This document shows positions 12,334 to 23,574 of a DNA stretch of 64,000 bases, piece by piece (positions within the stretch are counted from its first letter, which is position 1; each line of letters starts with the position of its first letter). The position numbers were made by a program, and so were the translations under genes. The DNA lies in NCBI GenBank assembly GCA_020746875.1, contig JAGTJL010000003.1, positions 434,001 through 498,000 on the forward strand, in the 5' to 3' direction. This DNA is from Rhexocercosporidium sp. MPI-PUGE-AT-0058. Taxonomy: Eukaryota; Ascomycota; Leotiomycetes; Helotiales. The notes beneath the pieces were generated by a model that saw only the letters and a list, made by a program, of their open reading frames with translations, had not been told where the DNA came from and ran no database searches.

Positions 12334-15300
12334 TTACAGCACAGATCACACTAGAAAGCAACATAATGACGTTTGTGATTCAGAGGATGAGAATGAATTG
12401 GAGAACAATATGGGAAAGCACATTCATATAGAATGTGACATCATTTCCATGCTCTAAATATGATTGTCACTTTTGCGACAGAAAATGAGGATATGTGGAT
12501 CCTTATAGGAGGTGGTCCTGTACACTAGCCATAGGGTAGACAGTAGACAATATCGAAGATCTGTGAACGATAAAAAGCATTGCTCAATGCGTGAATCATG
12601 AATAACAGAAGGAAGAGCAGTGCACTCAAAGGTATTTAAGCAACGACCTGTTGTCTTCTAAATACACCCTCCTCAATTCATCCCCCCGTACCGTCCCTTC
12701 TACAGTAAATCACCTTGAGCAGTTGGCCAGTTTCGCAGAAGGGTGTCCTAGACGGTATCCCCCGCCATGATTTGAAAACTTCCAAGTTCATCATGTTGAC
12801 GTTGTCAAAAGCGATGCAAATAATGGACCCTGGAAGTAACGCGAGTAAGAACAAGGAATCAATCAATCGTCCATGAGGCGCTAATGTAACGGGGGAGTGA
12901 GGCTGGAAAGATCCCACGTTTCCGAAGCCCCCCGTATATTCTCCTGCTGGTTTAACCTAGATTATTCTTGTCCAGAGTCGTGAGGGCTTCGGCCTGTGCT
13001 TCACCCCGAGTTGCCATCACCACAGAACGTCACGAAGGCGTAATGAGGGAGCCAAAGTATCAAGTGCAAAGATAATGTAACAGGGATTAAACGCTTGAAT
13101 TGTACTGTACAGTACAGTACAATACATTACTCGGAAAGCCACGTCCAGACCCCGGTAGGGTTCATTACCCGTGCCGCGAAAATGAAAACAAAACATGACA
13201 AGCCAGCGGTTCCAGTACTCAGTTTGATAGCCTTGCCGCTGTGTACCAGTAGCACATCCTCATCCAGGCTTTGAAAAACTCAGTTCGTCCATCCCGTGAA
13301 AAGCGATGTCAGAGTCCCTGCTGTACTGTCTTAGACTCACCTAGATTTTGGGCTCGAGGTTCTCGACCCGGCAAATCCTGCCATCGAAGAGGTTATTTTT
13401 CAGGCTTGCAGCCATTTCTGCAGAGTTTGTCTGACAAAATCCGCCTCAAGAGCAACCATAACTCGAATGCAGCATATTCCTTGTACAACTCGTATGGTGC
13501 ACCCTGGCTGACAAGTGCCGATCTCAAATAGCTTCTCTGGGCTGGGAGGCGGAACACGGTAAAGTTCCGAACTCCGAAGAAGAAGCAAGTGTTAGGGAGC
13601 AGGTGTCAAAAACAAAGTTTGGAAGTTCTTTAGTTCGAGCAGTAGGTTGGGATCGTCGATCGTAAAGTGTATTTTGTGGTTCCAGGAAATGACAAATCCT
13701 TACTGGTGGATGAGACAGGTGGAAGACGACGATGAGGACGGTGAAGGATTCAGATGAGTCAATATGTGTATCTCAGGTTCGTCGTGTCTTGTCCTGCTTG
13801 GGAGATCTGAGACTTTCGAAATGCAGACCGGATGAATTTATTGGTCGATTAGTGATCAGACAATTAATGCGTTGATTGGACGGCAGCAAACATGCAAAGA
13901 ATGACCTATTTGCAATTGCACCCCAGGAGTAAAGAAGAAAGGAACGATGCAAAAAGAAAGGACCGAATCTCCAATCCGGATCTGAGATTGGAAACGACAG
14001 GTCGGTATCGGCAGTGAAAGCCGCTTGATGAAGGCATCCAATAGGTCGAGGTGTCAGCTTTAAACTTTCATCCTTCAGCTCGGGAGGGGTGAGGGGGGCT
14101 GGCTTGAGCACGGATCCCTTCCTTTAAAGTTAAGTAAAGGATGATGCGAGGATGCTAGACTGATAGGAATGTTCGACATGCACGACATATATGGCTGGTC
14201 CCAGAGATGGGGGTACTGGGACGAAATCGCAGTCACACTGCGTTGGTGCCGAAACAGGGCTGGTCTTCAGGGACGAAGCGACCAGTCAGGAAGACGGGCA
14301 AATCACACAAACAGCAATGAAGCCTCGCTTTTGTGTCTCCATTGAGCGTATCTTGCGAGAAATGATTCTTTCCGCAGCAGACCACTGTCGTACGAAGGTC
14401 GTCTCCAGGTCGACGGGCCGAATGTGATGGGCTGACATGTCTGAGAACTACGGATAGATGCAGATGAGGCGTTGGTAAATCGAATCTGGGTGTCTTAGAT
14501 CGAGATGAATATGGAACTGCGGAGTAATGGTCCCTAGGACCTGGAATAGAAGCGGGTGACCAGCATAGCAGTGCATTTCGGGAAGGAACCCGAGGAGTAT
14601 GGAGCTCTGTTGTGCATCCGGGAGGGGAGATGTCTCTTGTAGATCATCAGATGAATCAGAATGGGGCTATCGAGATCTGAGGCTGCTGAACTTTGTAAGA
14701 TTTCGAACGTGGGGTTTCTGGTTCGTGAGATATTTTAAACAAAAGTGCAGTCGGAGCTGGAGAAATGACGATCTCACTAGCTGAAGATCAACGTCAGCCA
14801 GGCAGGGGGGAGGGTGCATTTTGCTACTATGTAACGAATTGCAATCGTAGAAAGGTGCAGCAATAGAGAGGAATGACGAACGCAGCTCGGAATATTTGTT
14901 GAAGTGCTACTGTAGCCAGCGGGATATGCATGCGTATAGCTCACCTACATCCTGCTATTCGTCATGTATGGTTGTAACCACTGTAGCCAATGCAGCCAAT
15001 GCAGATTGATGGAGGAGGTGGAGGTGGAGCTGGTTAGGATGTGGCTCCTCAGCCGGCCTGTCATGTCTTGGAGAAGAAGTGGAGAAGATCAATAGGTTCA
15101 TGATACAGAGCCGCTCGTGTAAACGAAGCTGGGTTAGGTCTAGGTATTATAAGTTGGGGAGGCAATACCATACATACGTAAAACCCAAACTGGCTCTCTG
15201 TGAGTTATAGAATCTGGTGCTCTCAGTAATTAAGAAGCCCAGCCGTTGGTTACTAGCAACTCTGGTGATTAAACTCAGGAGACGAGGACGAGGCAGAACC

Positions 15301-16462
15301 ACCGACTCATTGGACAATTCCAGAGTTCGTTATTGACTCATGGACTCGAAGATCAACCAACCTCACTGCAGCCAGCAGTCAGTGGCACACTCCTCCGGCC
15401 TGGGTTCAGCAGGGCAGGGGCAGGGGGCGACCAGTTCAGTCGATGTCTGTGTCTCAGCTGCAGGGACGACAGTTCTCCTGTACGAAGTAGAGTAGCTCGC
15501 CCTCAAACTCCCTCCCCTCCAAAACTCAAGTTCCTCATCCCCCTCCCTCTACAGTACTCTGTACCACTAGGGACTGTACTATGCCGTATGTATGATGCAG
15601 CTGTACATCAGAGTCGACGAAACCAACGCCAACGCCAACCACATCGCCATCATCCCACGTCGTCCGCCACTCTGGAAGTGCGTCCTTCCCTCTTACGGGT
15701 TCCTCGAACTCGAACTACTCCGGACCAAACCCCGGAACAAGGGTGCTGTAGAGAACCATAGGTGGGTATCAGCCTCAGTCGGTCCACCCACTCATCCACT
15801 CACAGTCCGCCCTGCTCTTGGCTTCTGCTCCCCTTGCTGCGATCTCCATCTGCCATTTCCGACGTCCTTCGTCGTTCGTCGTTCGTCCTAGTTAGGATGC
15901 AACCATGTCATGCCATGCCATGCATTGTGTTCGCATGCCAATCTGAGCAACCTTCACCTCCTCCTTTCCCTCCTGCTCCTCCTCCTCCTCCACCACCACT
16001 TCTTCGTCCAGTCCTCCTAATGCTAGATCGCTTTTGAACTACTTCTACTCACATTCGCACCCTCCGCACTACCTATATAATGGACCGGCCCTGGCAAGGT
16101 GATGCTGGGTTGCAATGGCTAAAAGTGCCTTCACATGCTCCCGTACCTGCGTCCTATAGTTGCGAGCAACTTGATTGACTGCAGCCCTCGTTTCTTCTTC
16201 CAACATCAAGTGCATGCATGAATCGTACTGTCAGATACTTGGTCAAAGATTCTGTCGTCTCCACTCCTTCCATCCAACATCTCTTTTTTGCGAAAGGACA
16301 GTGCAGCGCGCCTATTATTGAGGGGCAACTAAGGTGGTCCCGCCATCCAGAAATACGGTACAGAATCACTTCATTCCTCTGTCCCTGCCCCCGTCTGCCC
16401 TGGTTTTCCTTGCCTTGCCTTGTCGACCTCTTCTGACAGCTTGATGTCCGATATGCAGAAGG
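12334..16462. other. 4.1-kb gene-poor region
   Basis: No ORF here has a recognisable domain. The stretch contains a perfect 16-bp palindrome TGTACTGTACAGTACA (13101-13116) inside a longer GTAC-rich run. A GGAGGTGGAGGTGGAG tract lies near 15012 and long pyrimidine-rich low-complexity tracts at about 15950-16020. It may hold distal regulatory sequence, a long leader or a non-coding transcript for the gene at 16463; none of these is shown. Confidence 0.4.
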
Positions 16463-17305
16463 ATGGCCTTCAATAGCCAAGCCGGGTCTTCCTCCCAATC
16501 TTTTCAAACCCCACCCTTCACACAACCCCGCGGTAGTGCTTCTCGATCACAACAGAGCAATCATCCGTTCGAGATTCTGGAATGGTATCCTCAGTTCCAG
16601 AGCTGCCTGCGATTCTTCCTCGACCATGCGCAGCACGAGGGCGCAGTGCAAGCCCTTGCGGCTTTCCTCAACATCCAACTCCCCTTCCAAAAACAACCAT
16701 ACCCCGTCATATCTTCCAACCCATCATCACCGCGCCCCGCCGGACAAGATGTGCCTCATCTCCGACAACAGAGCATGTTCCCTCCGAACCGCCAACAAAC
16801 GCAGTCGGTCTCCCTCCTCCCATATATTCGACGATTGGTAGTCACTGGTCATGACACGCCCGGTATACTACATGGCTTCTTTGGAGATGAATGGCAGGCA
16901 GGCATTGGGTCATTGCATGAGATTGAACGCAGGAATTATCTGTTTGCTGCGAAGAGTACAAATTGGTTGAAGGTAAAGCAGGCATACGATATGGGTCCGG
17001 ATGAGACCGTGCCATTTCTCAGTCCCTTGAAGGATGCAGGAGAGAAGGAAATCCAACAAGCCGAGAGTACTTGGAGCGAGTGGCTGGCTATGCAAGGTGG
17101 GTTTCTTCCGAGTTCTTGCTTCCTCTTCCAGATTGTTTCGAGAAATGGACTCTTCCTCGTCCAAATTCTCCTATATCGACCTCAGCACTCTGAAATTTTA
17201 TTCACCCAAGGAATGCTAACGCTGACCTCCAAAGACTGGATGTTAGGTCCAAGGTCGCCAGAGATACGGAACTCTCCCAGAGTGAAGAGAGAAGCGCGTG
17301 ATTGA
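16463..17305 (+). CDS. hypothetical protein, probably fungus-specific
   Basis: Not recognised with confidence. The best model has two exons (16463..17096 and 17235..17305) and 234 residues. It has a Gln/Ser/Pro-rich N-terminus, a short helical segment (EILEWYPQFQSCLRFFLDH), a disordered linker and a compact conserved-looking core (LLPYIRRLVVTGHDTPGI, HGFFGDEWQAGIGSLHEIER, NYLFAAKSTNWLKVK). The 138-nt intron has a GTGGGT donor, a GCTGACC branch site and an AAAG acceptor. It is a multiple of three without a stop, so retention would give a 280-residue form. The intron segment is rich in Phe, Leu and Ser, unlike the core, which favours splicing. No enzymatic motif is visible. Confidence 0.65.
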   Translation: MAFNSQAGSSSQSFQTPPFTQPRGSASRSQQSNHPFEILEWYPQFQSCLRFFLDHAQHEGAVQALAAFLNIQLPFQKQPYPVISSNPSSPRPAGQDVPHLRQQSMFPPNRQQTQSVSLLPYIRRLVVTGHDTPGILHGFFGDEWQAGIGSLHEIERRNYLFAAKSTNWLKVKQAYDMGPDETVPFLSPLKDAGEKEIQQAESTWSEWLAMQGGFLPSSCFLFQIVSRNGLFLVQILLYRPQHSEILFTQGMLTLTSKDWMLGPRSPEIRNSPRVKREARD

Positions 17306-18305
17306 GAGAACCTATGAAAGAATGTGTGAGGGGAGGAGCTGTTGTATACCGGTAGCATCTACGGATGGGTTGATAATAACTGTGAGTTGGATATCTGAGG
17401 AAAGAATAATTGACAGGCTCTCATGAATGACTACTGTATATCTATGAAGAAAACTATTTCCATGTCGTACAAAGTAAACGCTTTGAACGTTGATTACCAC
17501 GGGCCATTAGATGATCCCTCCATCAAACAAAAGTCTATAAAAATTAAAAAAACTTTCCCCACTGGTGAAAATCCCCAGCTCGAATCAAACTGCCCGCCCC
17601 TCGCAGGGCTGAAACCCCCGAGACGACCTCGGACGCAAGGCTGCCAGAAGAAACGGGGGTCCGACCTGGAATCCTCGGATCTCCCGCCAAGGGGAGCACT
17701 TCACCACTTGAAGCTGCACGGCTTGCCACGCCCACAAGAAAGTGGAGTGGAAACAACGATCTGCCTCTCTCGTCTCGCCTTGGCATCTCACCCGCAGATG
17801 TACGGGCCTCTCTCAGCCTCTAGGCGCCTCGTATTGAAACGCTGTCCATGCCGTGTTTACGTGATCATGCCATTCTGCATGGTGCTATTTAAAACTCAGA
17901 CAACGAGAGAGGGAGTGCGTGAAAACGTGCTTTCCTGCTTTCCGTTCGAACTTTTGTCTGCTGTATATATCTCGACCATACATTGCAATCGTTACTTAGT
18001 ACTCACCTTACGTTACTGGACTAACTGTACTGTACTACTTTGTTCGATATTCCAGCTGCCGGGTAATCATCCGTCCATCTCCTGTGTAACCACCACCTCA
18101 TTCGCTCATTCCACACTTCCGAACGAGTCTCCCCGCGTCAAAAGGCAAAAATCAATATTTCGAGTCCTGCTCGATTCAGCTCAGCTCCCCGTCAGCTTCA
18201 GCCTCCGCCATCCACCCCGCTCGCTTCCCCACCACCAACCACCAAGCACCTCCCAAACCCCCAACAGCCCAACGACCAACGACATAAAAAAAAAAGGTCG
18301 TCCTC
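17306..18305. other. intergenic, promoter and leader of the Spherulin4 gene
   Basis: A 306-codon ORF (17423-18343) fills this stretch but overlaps the start of the next gene in another frame. It has no domain-like composition, so it is treated as leader or promoter DNA. CA- and CT-rich tracts increase towards 18300. Confidence 0.5.
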
Positions 18306-19454
18306 ATGAGATCCTCTCCAAAACTTCATTCTTCGGAATATGAGAATTCGAAACGGCCTCGCAGAACCTGCAAGTCGAAAATCTGTGGCGTGCCTCTGTG
18401 GATCCTTTCGATCCTGCTGCTAGTAGTAGTAATTGCTATCGTGGTACCTATTGCCGTCATGTTTGGCAAGAAGAAGAACAATACGCCTAGGTCTGATGTT
18501 TTGGTTCCGCTTTATGTGTATCCAAACCCAGGAGCCTGGGACCCGTTGTTTGAGGCGTGAGTTGTTTTCTTTTCTCCCTCGTTCTGATCTTCATGTTGAG
18601 AATTTGGTTCTCTCTCTGTTGTGAAATCATGAGCTGATTTACTCCAGAGCTGAGCGTTACCCACATCTGAACTTCACTGCTGTAGTGAACCCAGCCAGTG
18701 GACCTGGGGATACACCATCGCCCGATGCGAACTATACGAGAGAGATCCCCAGACTCAACTCGTACCCAAACGTGAGGACTGTAGGATACGTCTCAACCAG
18801 CTGGACCAACAGGAATGTGTCTCTTGCCCTAGCTGATATCCAGACATATTCGAAATGGGCTTCGAATAGCACGGTTCCTAATCTTGGAATGAGGGGTATC
18901 TTCTTGGATGAGACGCCTGCCACGTGGACTGCTGAGAGCCAAGAGTATTTGGAGGACATTGCTTCGGCTATCAGGTCCGACGCGGGGCTTGGAAGTGATC
19001 CTTTGGTGAGTACTGTCTAACCCATCTCCAAGCTTTTCAAACAATTTGAACAGAGGGGACTCTGTCTTCGATCCAGCCTGGCAATCCAAAACTACCCCAT
19101 GATTTAATCCACTGACCAAACCAGATCATTCATAACCCAGGAACGATCCCAGACCAGCGCTTCATGCCATCCTGCAACCTCTCCATCGTCTTCGAAGGAA
19201 CGTACGACACCTACCAGATCTACGGCTTCCACAAGACCATCTCGGCCTTCCAATCATCATCTAATAGCGACCGGTCCAAAATGGGAGCAGTCGTCCACAA
19301 CTTCCCCACTTCGCTATCCAGCAAGGAGAATTCCCTCGTCAAGGATCTCAGACACGTGGCTGGGAGCATCTTCCTGACTGGCTTGTCGGTGGATTACTAC
19401 TCTAGCTTTTGGGACGGCTGGGCAGGGTTTGCTGATGACATGGCTGCGAAGTGA
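18306..19454 (+). CDS. membrane-anchored Spherulin4 family protein
   Basis: Three exons (18306..18556, 18648..19005, 19125..19454; introns 91 and 119 nt) give 312 residues. A basic N-terminus (KRPRRTCKSK) precedes one strong transmembrane helix at about 31-53 (WILSILLLVVVIAIVVPIAV), predicting a type II membrane protein with the domain outside. The rest matches the spherulation-specific family 4 layout: VPLYVYPNPGAWDPLF, FTAVVNPASGPG, PRLNSYPNVRTVGYVSTSW, GMRGIFLDETP, and a C-terminal half with NPGTIPDQRF and GLSVDYYSSFW. The family has a TIM-barrel, glycosidase-like fold; its biochemical role is poorly defined. Several NxS/T sites support an extracytoplasmic location. The phase-2 join at the first intron gives FEAAERYPHL. 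Confidence 0.88.
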
Positions 19455-20067
19455 AATTTCGACTCTCTTTGTTGCTGGAGTATCTAGCCCGAGACCTGGC
19501 ACCATTGATACGTGTATTGCTGTTTCCAACATTCCTTTACTTTGGCTAGGAGAAGGTGCATTTGAAGCGTTGCATAAGGATTGAAGGAATGAAGAAATGA
19601 ATGAATGAATGAATTCGGGACAAAAGGGTTGCAATCAAAAAAAGGAAATGGGATAATGGTATAAGATAATACAAAAATTTCGGGCCAGCTGATTTTTCCA
19701 CTTGGACGAAGCGTGGATGAGAAATGAATCAGGGATAGACTGAACATTCAATGATAAACGAAAGCCACACGCGGAATACTGAAAGAGGAGGAAATGCTCC
19801 TCATTGTGGGGATGGACTCGAGGGAGGAGTCTCGTTCGCCGGCGCAGGGACATCCATCGTATTACGCTACGACAGACGAACACTTTCGTGTAGTAAAGCT
19901 CAAGCAGTGAAGTGGCGCTTGCAATATTTGCTAAGCCGCCGGTATTCCAGCCACTTGGACTTCCAGGTTACAGACCTGAGACACCTGCATCTGTCGTTTC
20001 CCCGTTCACGGACCACAGACTGAGCAGACTGATGTGTTCCAAAGTGGACTCATGCATGGTATCATTA
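19455..20067. other. intergenic between convergent genes
   Basis: Probably shared 3' UTR space of the Spherulin4 and NDUFAF2-like genes. It contains a short (GAAT)n run at about 19590-19615 (ATGAATGAATGAATGAATTC). No gene is supported. Confidence 0.5.
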
Positions 20068-20849
20068 TCACCTCCGAGCCGCGACATTGCCCGTCCAAGC
20101 TGTTGGTTGCCACGACTCACTCGGTCCACCTCTGGCATTCTTCCAAGGATCCTCTTTCTTCTTGTCTTCGTCCGTTGGCCTCTCCTCTTGTCCTGCCCGC
20201 TCGTTGGAACGAGGGCTTCTCCCATCCGTAGCTTGCGTCTCCTGTGACCCTCCTCCCTCCACCGCAGACCTGCTCGTCTGCTCTCCCAACCCGGAAACCA
20301 CATTCTCATTCCTCCCCTCCACCAGTCCAGCACCATCTGGATCCTGACTCTGCAACGCAGGCAACGGCTGACTCCTCTCCGGCTTGTCCAGAAAACTCGG
20401 TTTCGCCGCCCATCTCGCATCAGCCTGCGCAGCCAGTATCTTCAGGTTCCGCTGCCGTACCAAGTCTTGCGATTGCTCTGTCAAGGAAGGGGGTTCGCGT
20501 CGGGTGTGTCGTAGCCATTGATGCCATTGTGGCGAGATTTTGATGTCGCTGTACTGCGTTGAGGATGGGTATTGGACTATCCTCCGCATGCGCGTTTTGT
20601 CTGCGGAGAGCGCGTCGGCGAATTCCCAGAAGGTGTTGCCTTGGAGGTCGAGACCTGTGGTGGGTTAGAAGAGGCACTCAATGAAATGAAGGTAGCTAGC
20701 TGGCTGGATGGGCGTCGATAGTTGATTTGATTGAGAGCTTGCTTGATATTTGAAGACGTACCGACGAGGATTCTCTTACGCCATGGCAATTTCAGAGCTT
20801 TCCATCTAAACCAGGCTTTTGTGAGTATACTGGGCGTTTTGGATGACAT
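20068..20849 (-). CDS. mitochondrial complex I assembly factor, NDUFAF2/mimitin-like
   Basis: Two exons (20849..20762 and 20654..20068; intron 107 nt, GTACGT..ACAG, phase 1) give 224 residues. The first ~105 residues match the NDUFAF2/NDUFA12 family: KAWFRWKALKLPWRKRILVG, LDLQGNTFWEF, then PQWHQWLRHTRREPPS and a QADARWAAKPSFLD segment. The family paralogue NDUFAF2 is a chaperone for assembly of NADH:ubiquinone oxidoreductase in the mitochondrial matrix. The remaining ~110 residues are Gln/Ser/Glu/Lys-rich and probably disordered, a common extension in filamentous fungi. The start is the first Met before SSKTPSILTKAW. No clear presequence is seen. Confidence 0.85.
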
Positions 20850-22067
20850 TCTGGGGGATGTGTAATTGATGGACTGGCATTCGTCATGATGGAAGTTTGG
20901 TCTGGTAAAAGTTGTGAGCTGGGATCTCTGCACGGACCGAGCGTTTTCCCGAGCCCGAACTATCGGCCCCTCCTTGCTGGCTCGATAACAATCGCTTACG
21001 GTATTGTTTAGGTCTTGGATTTTCTTTCTTCTGTTTATGTTGAAAGGCAAAACGCATAAATTCTATCCCGATCACTTGCCAAATGTGAGCGTGGATTACT
21101 ATTATGCCAAAAGATAATCATCGAATGCTCACATAGGTCAGATGCAAAGGCGAATTCAACAGCCCCAGGAAGGCCCAAAAGAAGATGCGATTCGCCCATG
21201 ATGCGCATTCTACTTCTTCCTAGCTTAACCAGATCTAGCCACTTGTTGATAATGATCTTTTCTAGGACTTCCGGAGTATCATACTCTCTTTCGGTACCTT
21301 CACTTTACTTTTGAAAAGCTTCACGACGTTTTGCGAATCGCTTTCAAGTGGACAGTGTCATTCATATCAATCTATCACCTCTCTAAAAAGCGACACCGGG
21401 CCGAACTTTTTTGCTTCCGGTATCTCTTTTTTTTTGTCTTTTCCCAATTTAGTAGGGATTATTCTATTGTTCATTGGTGTGATCGTTTGGGTTCTTTTTG
21501 GCTTCCGATCGTTGTGTTGATTTCGGGGATTAGACCGAGTGCTAAGCGAGGAGGGATTCAAACTGCATTTGTTTTCCCTATATCTCACCTTCGCCCACGA
21601 GCGAATCAATGACATGCATCTCATTATTTCTTCATGGTATGAGGAGTAGTTTAAGAGCCGTTCAATGACGCGACTATCAAATTGAATCTGCCCATGGACT
21701 TTGATGTACCGCCGGGGTCTTTCGGACCCTTATGACGACGATATGCGGCGCAAAGTAGACACGCCGGTCTCTTTCTATAGACAGAATAAGATACTAAGAA
21801 ATTCTCCGGTGCATATGATGTTCTTGGGAGCAGATGCTTGTATTGCAGTGGTATTTCTCAGCGAAACAGAAAAACACGCCGATTTTCACGTGACCCACCC
21901 CGAACTCTGGACCCACACCGAAACCTCCTGAAGACTTTAAAGCTGAGCAATTCTGTGATATATTTGGGACCAAAGAAGATTTTCCTCAATATCTCCAGGT
22001 CTTTGCAATACTTCTTCTGTTTTGAGGGTCAGATATCAAATACTTTCGACAACAACAACACGTCAAT
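20850..22067. other. divergent intergenic region
   Basis: About 1.2 kb separating the divergent NDUFAF2-like and AYG1-like genes. Short ORFs at 21311-21931 overlap each other in different frames and carry no motif. The last 60 bases are a typical fungal leader (TTCGACAACAACAACACGTCAAT). Confidence 0.45.
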
Positions 22068-23360
22068 ATGTTCAAGTTTTTCAAATCCGGATTCTTCGAC
22101 TTCGAATTCCTCCGTGTTCTTGGCTCCGCTCCCTTTCAAGGAGCCGAGATTGGAGAGTGTCTTGATGCTCGATCAAAACTGAAGGATGACGACCCAGAGC
22201 TTTGGTACGAGACATGGAACGCATGGGGTGACGAGGCCTCTAAGCTTGGAGAGGAGGCACTTGCTTCTGGTGATAAGGTCGCAGGGCGATGGGCATTCCT
22301 CCGAGCATCAAACTACTACCGGTCCAGCGAGTTCTTCTTGCATCTCAACCCTCAAGATCCGCGTCTTCTTGCATCCATACAGAAGAGTGCCTATGCACAC
22401 GACCGTGGTGTAGCTCTTCTCGATTCGGAAGTCATCTCGTTCAGCATTCCCTACGACAAAGGTCTTGAGCTTCCAGCTCGTCTGTATATGCCGACGGCTG
22501 AGAGTCGTGTCCCTGGTCGTGTGCCTCTTATCTTGCAGACTGGTGGATTGGACTCGACTGGAGAGGAATTGTACTTCTATGGAGCTGCAGGAGCAATCCC
22601 CCGTGGGTATGCCGTTCTGTCGTTCGACGGTCCGGGTCAAGGTCTTTCGATCAGACGTGATGGAACAACGCTTCGCCCGGATTGGGAGTATGTGACTGGA
22701 AAGGTTCTCGACTATGTCTTCAACGTCCTCGAACCTGAAAATGAGAGGCTCGAACTCGACTTGGACCGTATCGCAGTTCTTGGAGCAACTATGGGAGGAT
22801 ATTTCGCTCTCCGAGCAGCTTCCGATTCGAGAATCAAGGCTTGCATCTCCTGCGACGGTTTCTACAACATGTTCGACATCGTCAAGAGCCGGATGCCAGG
22901 ATTCTTCATCAACGGCTGGCTCAGCGGAACTATCAGCGACAATCTCTTCAACTCAGTCAGCAGGTTCATGAGTAAGTTCAACTTCCAGCTCGCATGGGAG
23001 TTCGCCCAGAACGAATGGTGCTATGGCGTACAAAGCCCTGCCGAGATGATGAGATTCATGCAGACCATGACCTTGCAATCTCCAGAGGGCACAGAGTATC
23101 TAGATAGAGTTCGATGTCCAGTACTGGTAACAGGAGCGGAACAGGCCATCTACTTTGAGCCTAGAATGAATGCTGAACGCATCATGGACAACCTGGGCCA
23201 CTTGGATGAGGCCGATAAACAACTTTGGGTCGGTGAAGCTCCTGCAAAGGGTGGGTTGCAGGCAAAGATTGGATCACTGAGCATCATGAACCAACGCCAG
23301 TTCGAATTCTTGGACCGCCAATTCGGAATCCAGAGATTTGTGCCATGCAAGCACATCTAA
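22068..23360 (+). CDS. AYG1-like alpha/beta hydrolase with an altered catalytic site
   Basis: A single exon of 430 residues. The order of segments fits the fungal AYG1-like family: WYETWNAWGDEA, ASNYYRSSEFF, LPARLYMP, the oxyanion region QTGGLDSTGEE, SFDGPGQG, the nucleophile elbow, and GGLQAKIGSLSIMNQRQFEF with FLD near the C-terminus. Family members such as Aspergillus Ayg1p shorten polyketides in DHN-melanin synthesis and use a Ser-Asp-His triad. In this protein the elbow reads LGATMGGYFALRAA, with Thr241 where family members carry Ser. Near the C-terminus Asn409 stands where I expect the His. The frame is undamaged and the protein full length, so this is more like a pseudo-enzyme than a pseudogene. 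No polyketide synthase is nearby. Confidence 0.85.
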   Translation: MFKFFKSGFFDFEFLRVLGSAPFQGAEIGECLDARSKLKDDDPELWYETWNAWGDEASKLGEEALASGDKVAGRWAFLRASNYYRSSEFFLHLNPQDPRLLASIQKSAYAHDRGVALLDSEVISFSIPYDKGLELPARLYMPTAESRVPGRVPLILQTGGLDSTGEELYFYGAAGAIPRGYAVLSFDGPGQGLSIRRDGTTLRPDWEYVTGKVLDYVFNVLEPENERLELDLDRIAVLGATMGGYFALRAASDSRIKACISCDGFYNMFDIVKSRMPGFFINGWLSGTISDNLFNSVSRFMSKFNFQLAWEFAQNEWCYGVQSPAEMMRFMQTMTLQSPEGTEYLDRVRCPVLVTGAEQAIYFEPRMNAERIMDNLGHLDEADKQLWVGEAPAKGGLQAKIGSLSIMNQRQFEFLDRQFGIQRFVPCKHI

Positions 23361-23568
23361 GCATGTCCAAAAACGAAAATGTGTCGGGTTGCTGAAGGAA
23401 GCTGATGAAGTTATGAGGATAGAATGGGGTACTGGGAGGGAAGAGATAAGTCCCTGAAGTGTTTGCTCGTTTGGTTCGTATGGCGTTGTCTATTTTTGGG
23501 TTGGGAAATTTGCATAATTACAGTATCATGATTGGGCGATTCAAGATGTGGCAAGAGAATTGTGTAGT

Positions 23569-23574
23569 AATAAA
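23569..23574 (+). terminator. possible polyadenylation signal of the AYG1-like gene
   Basis: AATAAA lies 209 bases after the stop codon, on the transcribed strand. Confidence 0.35.

Noticed and set aside
17423..18343. 306-codon plus-strand ORF
   Set aside because: It overlaps the start of the Spherulin4 gene in another frame, has no domain-like composition and fits promoter and leader DNA.
22068..23360. Melanin or polyketide cluster around the AYG1-like gene
   Set aside because: No polyketide synthase, reductase or dehydratase of that pathway lies nearby; neighbours are unrelated.
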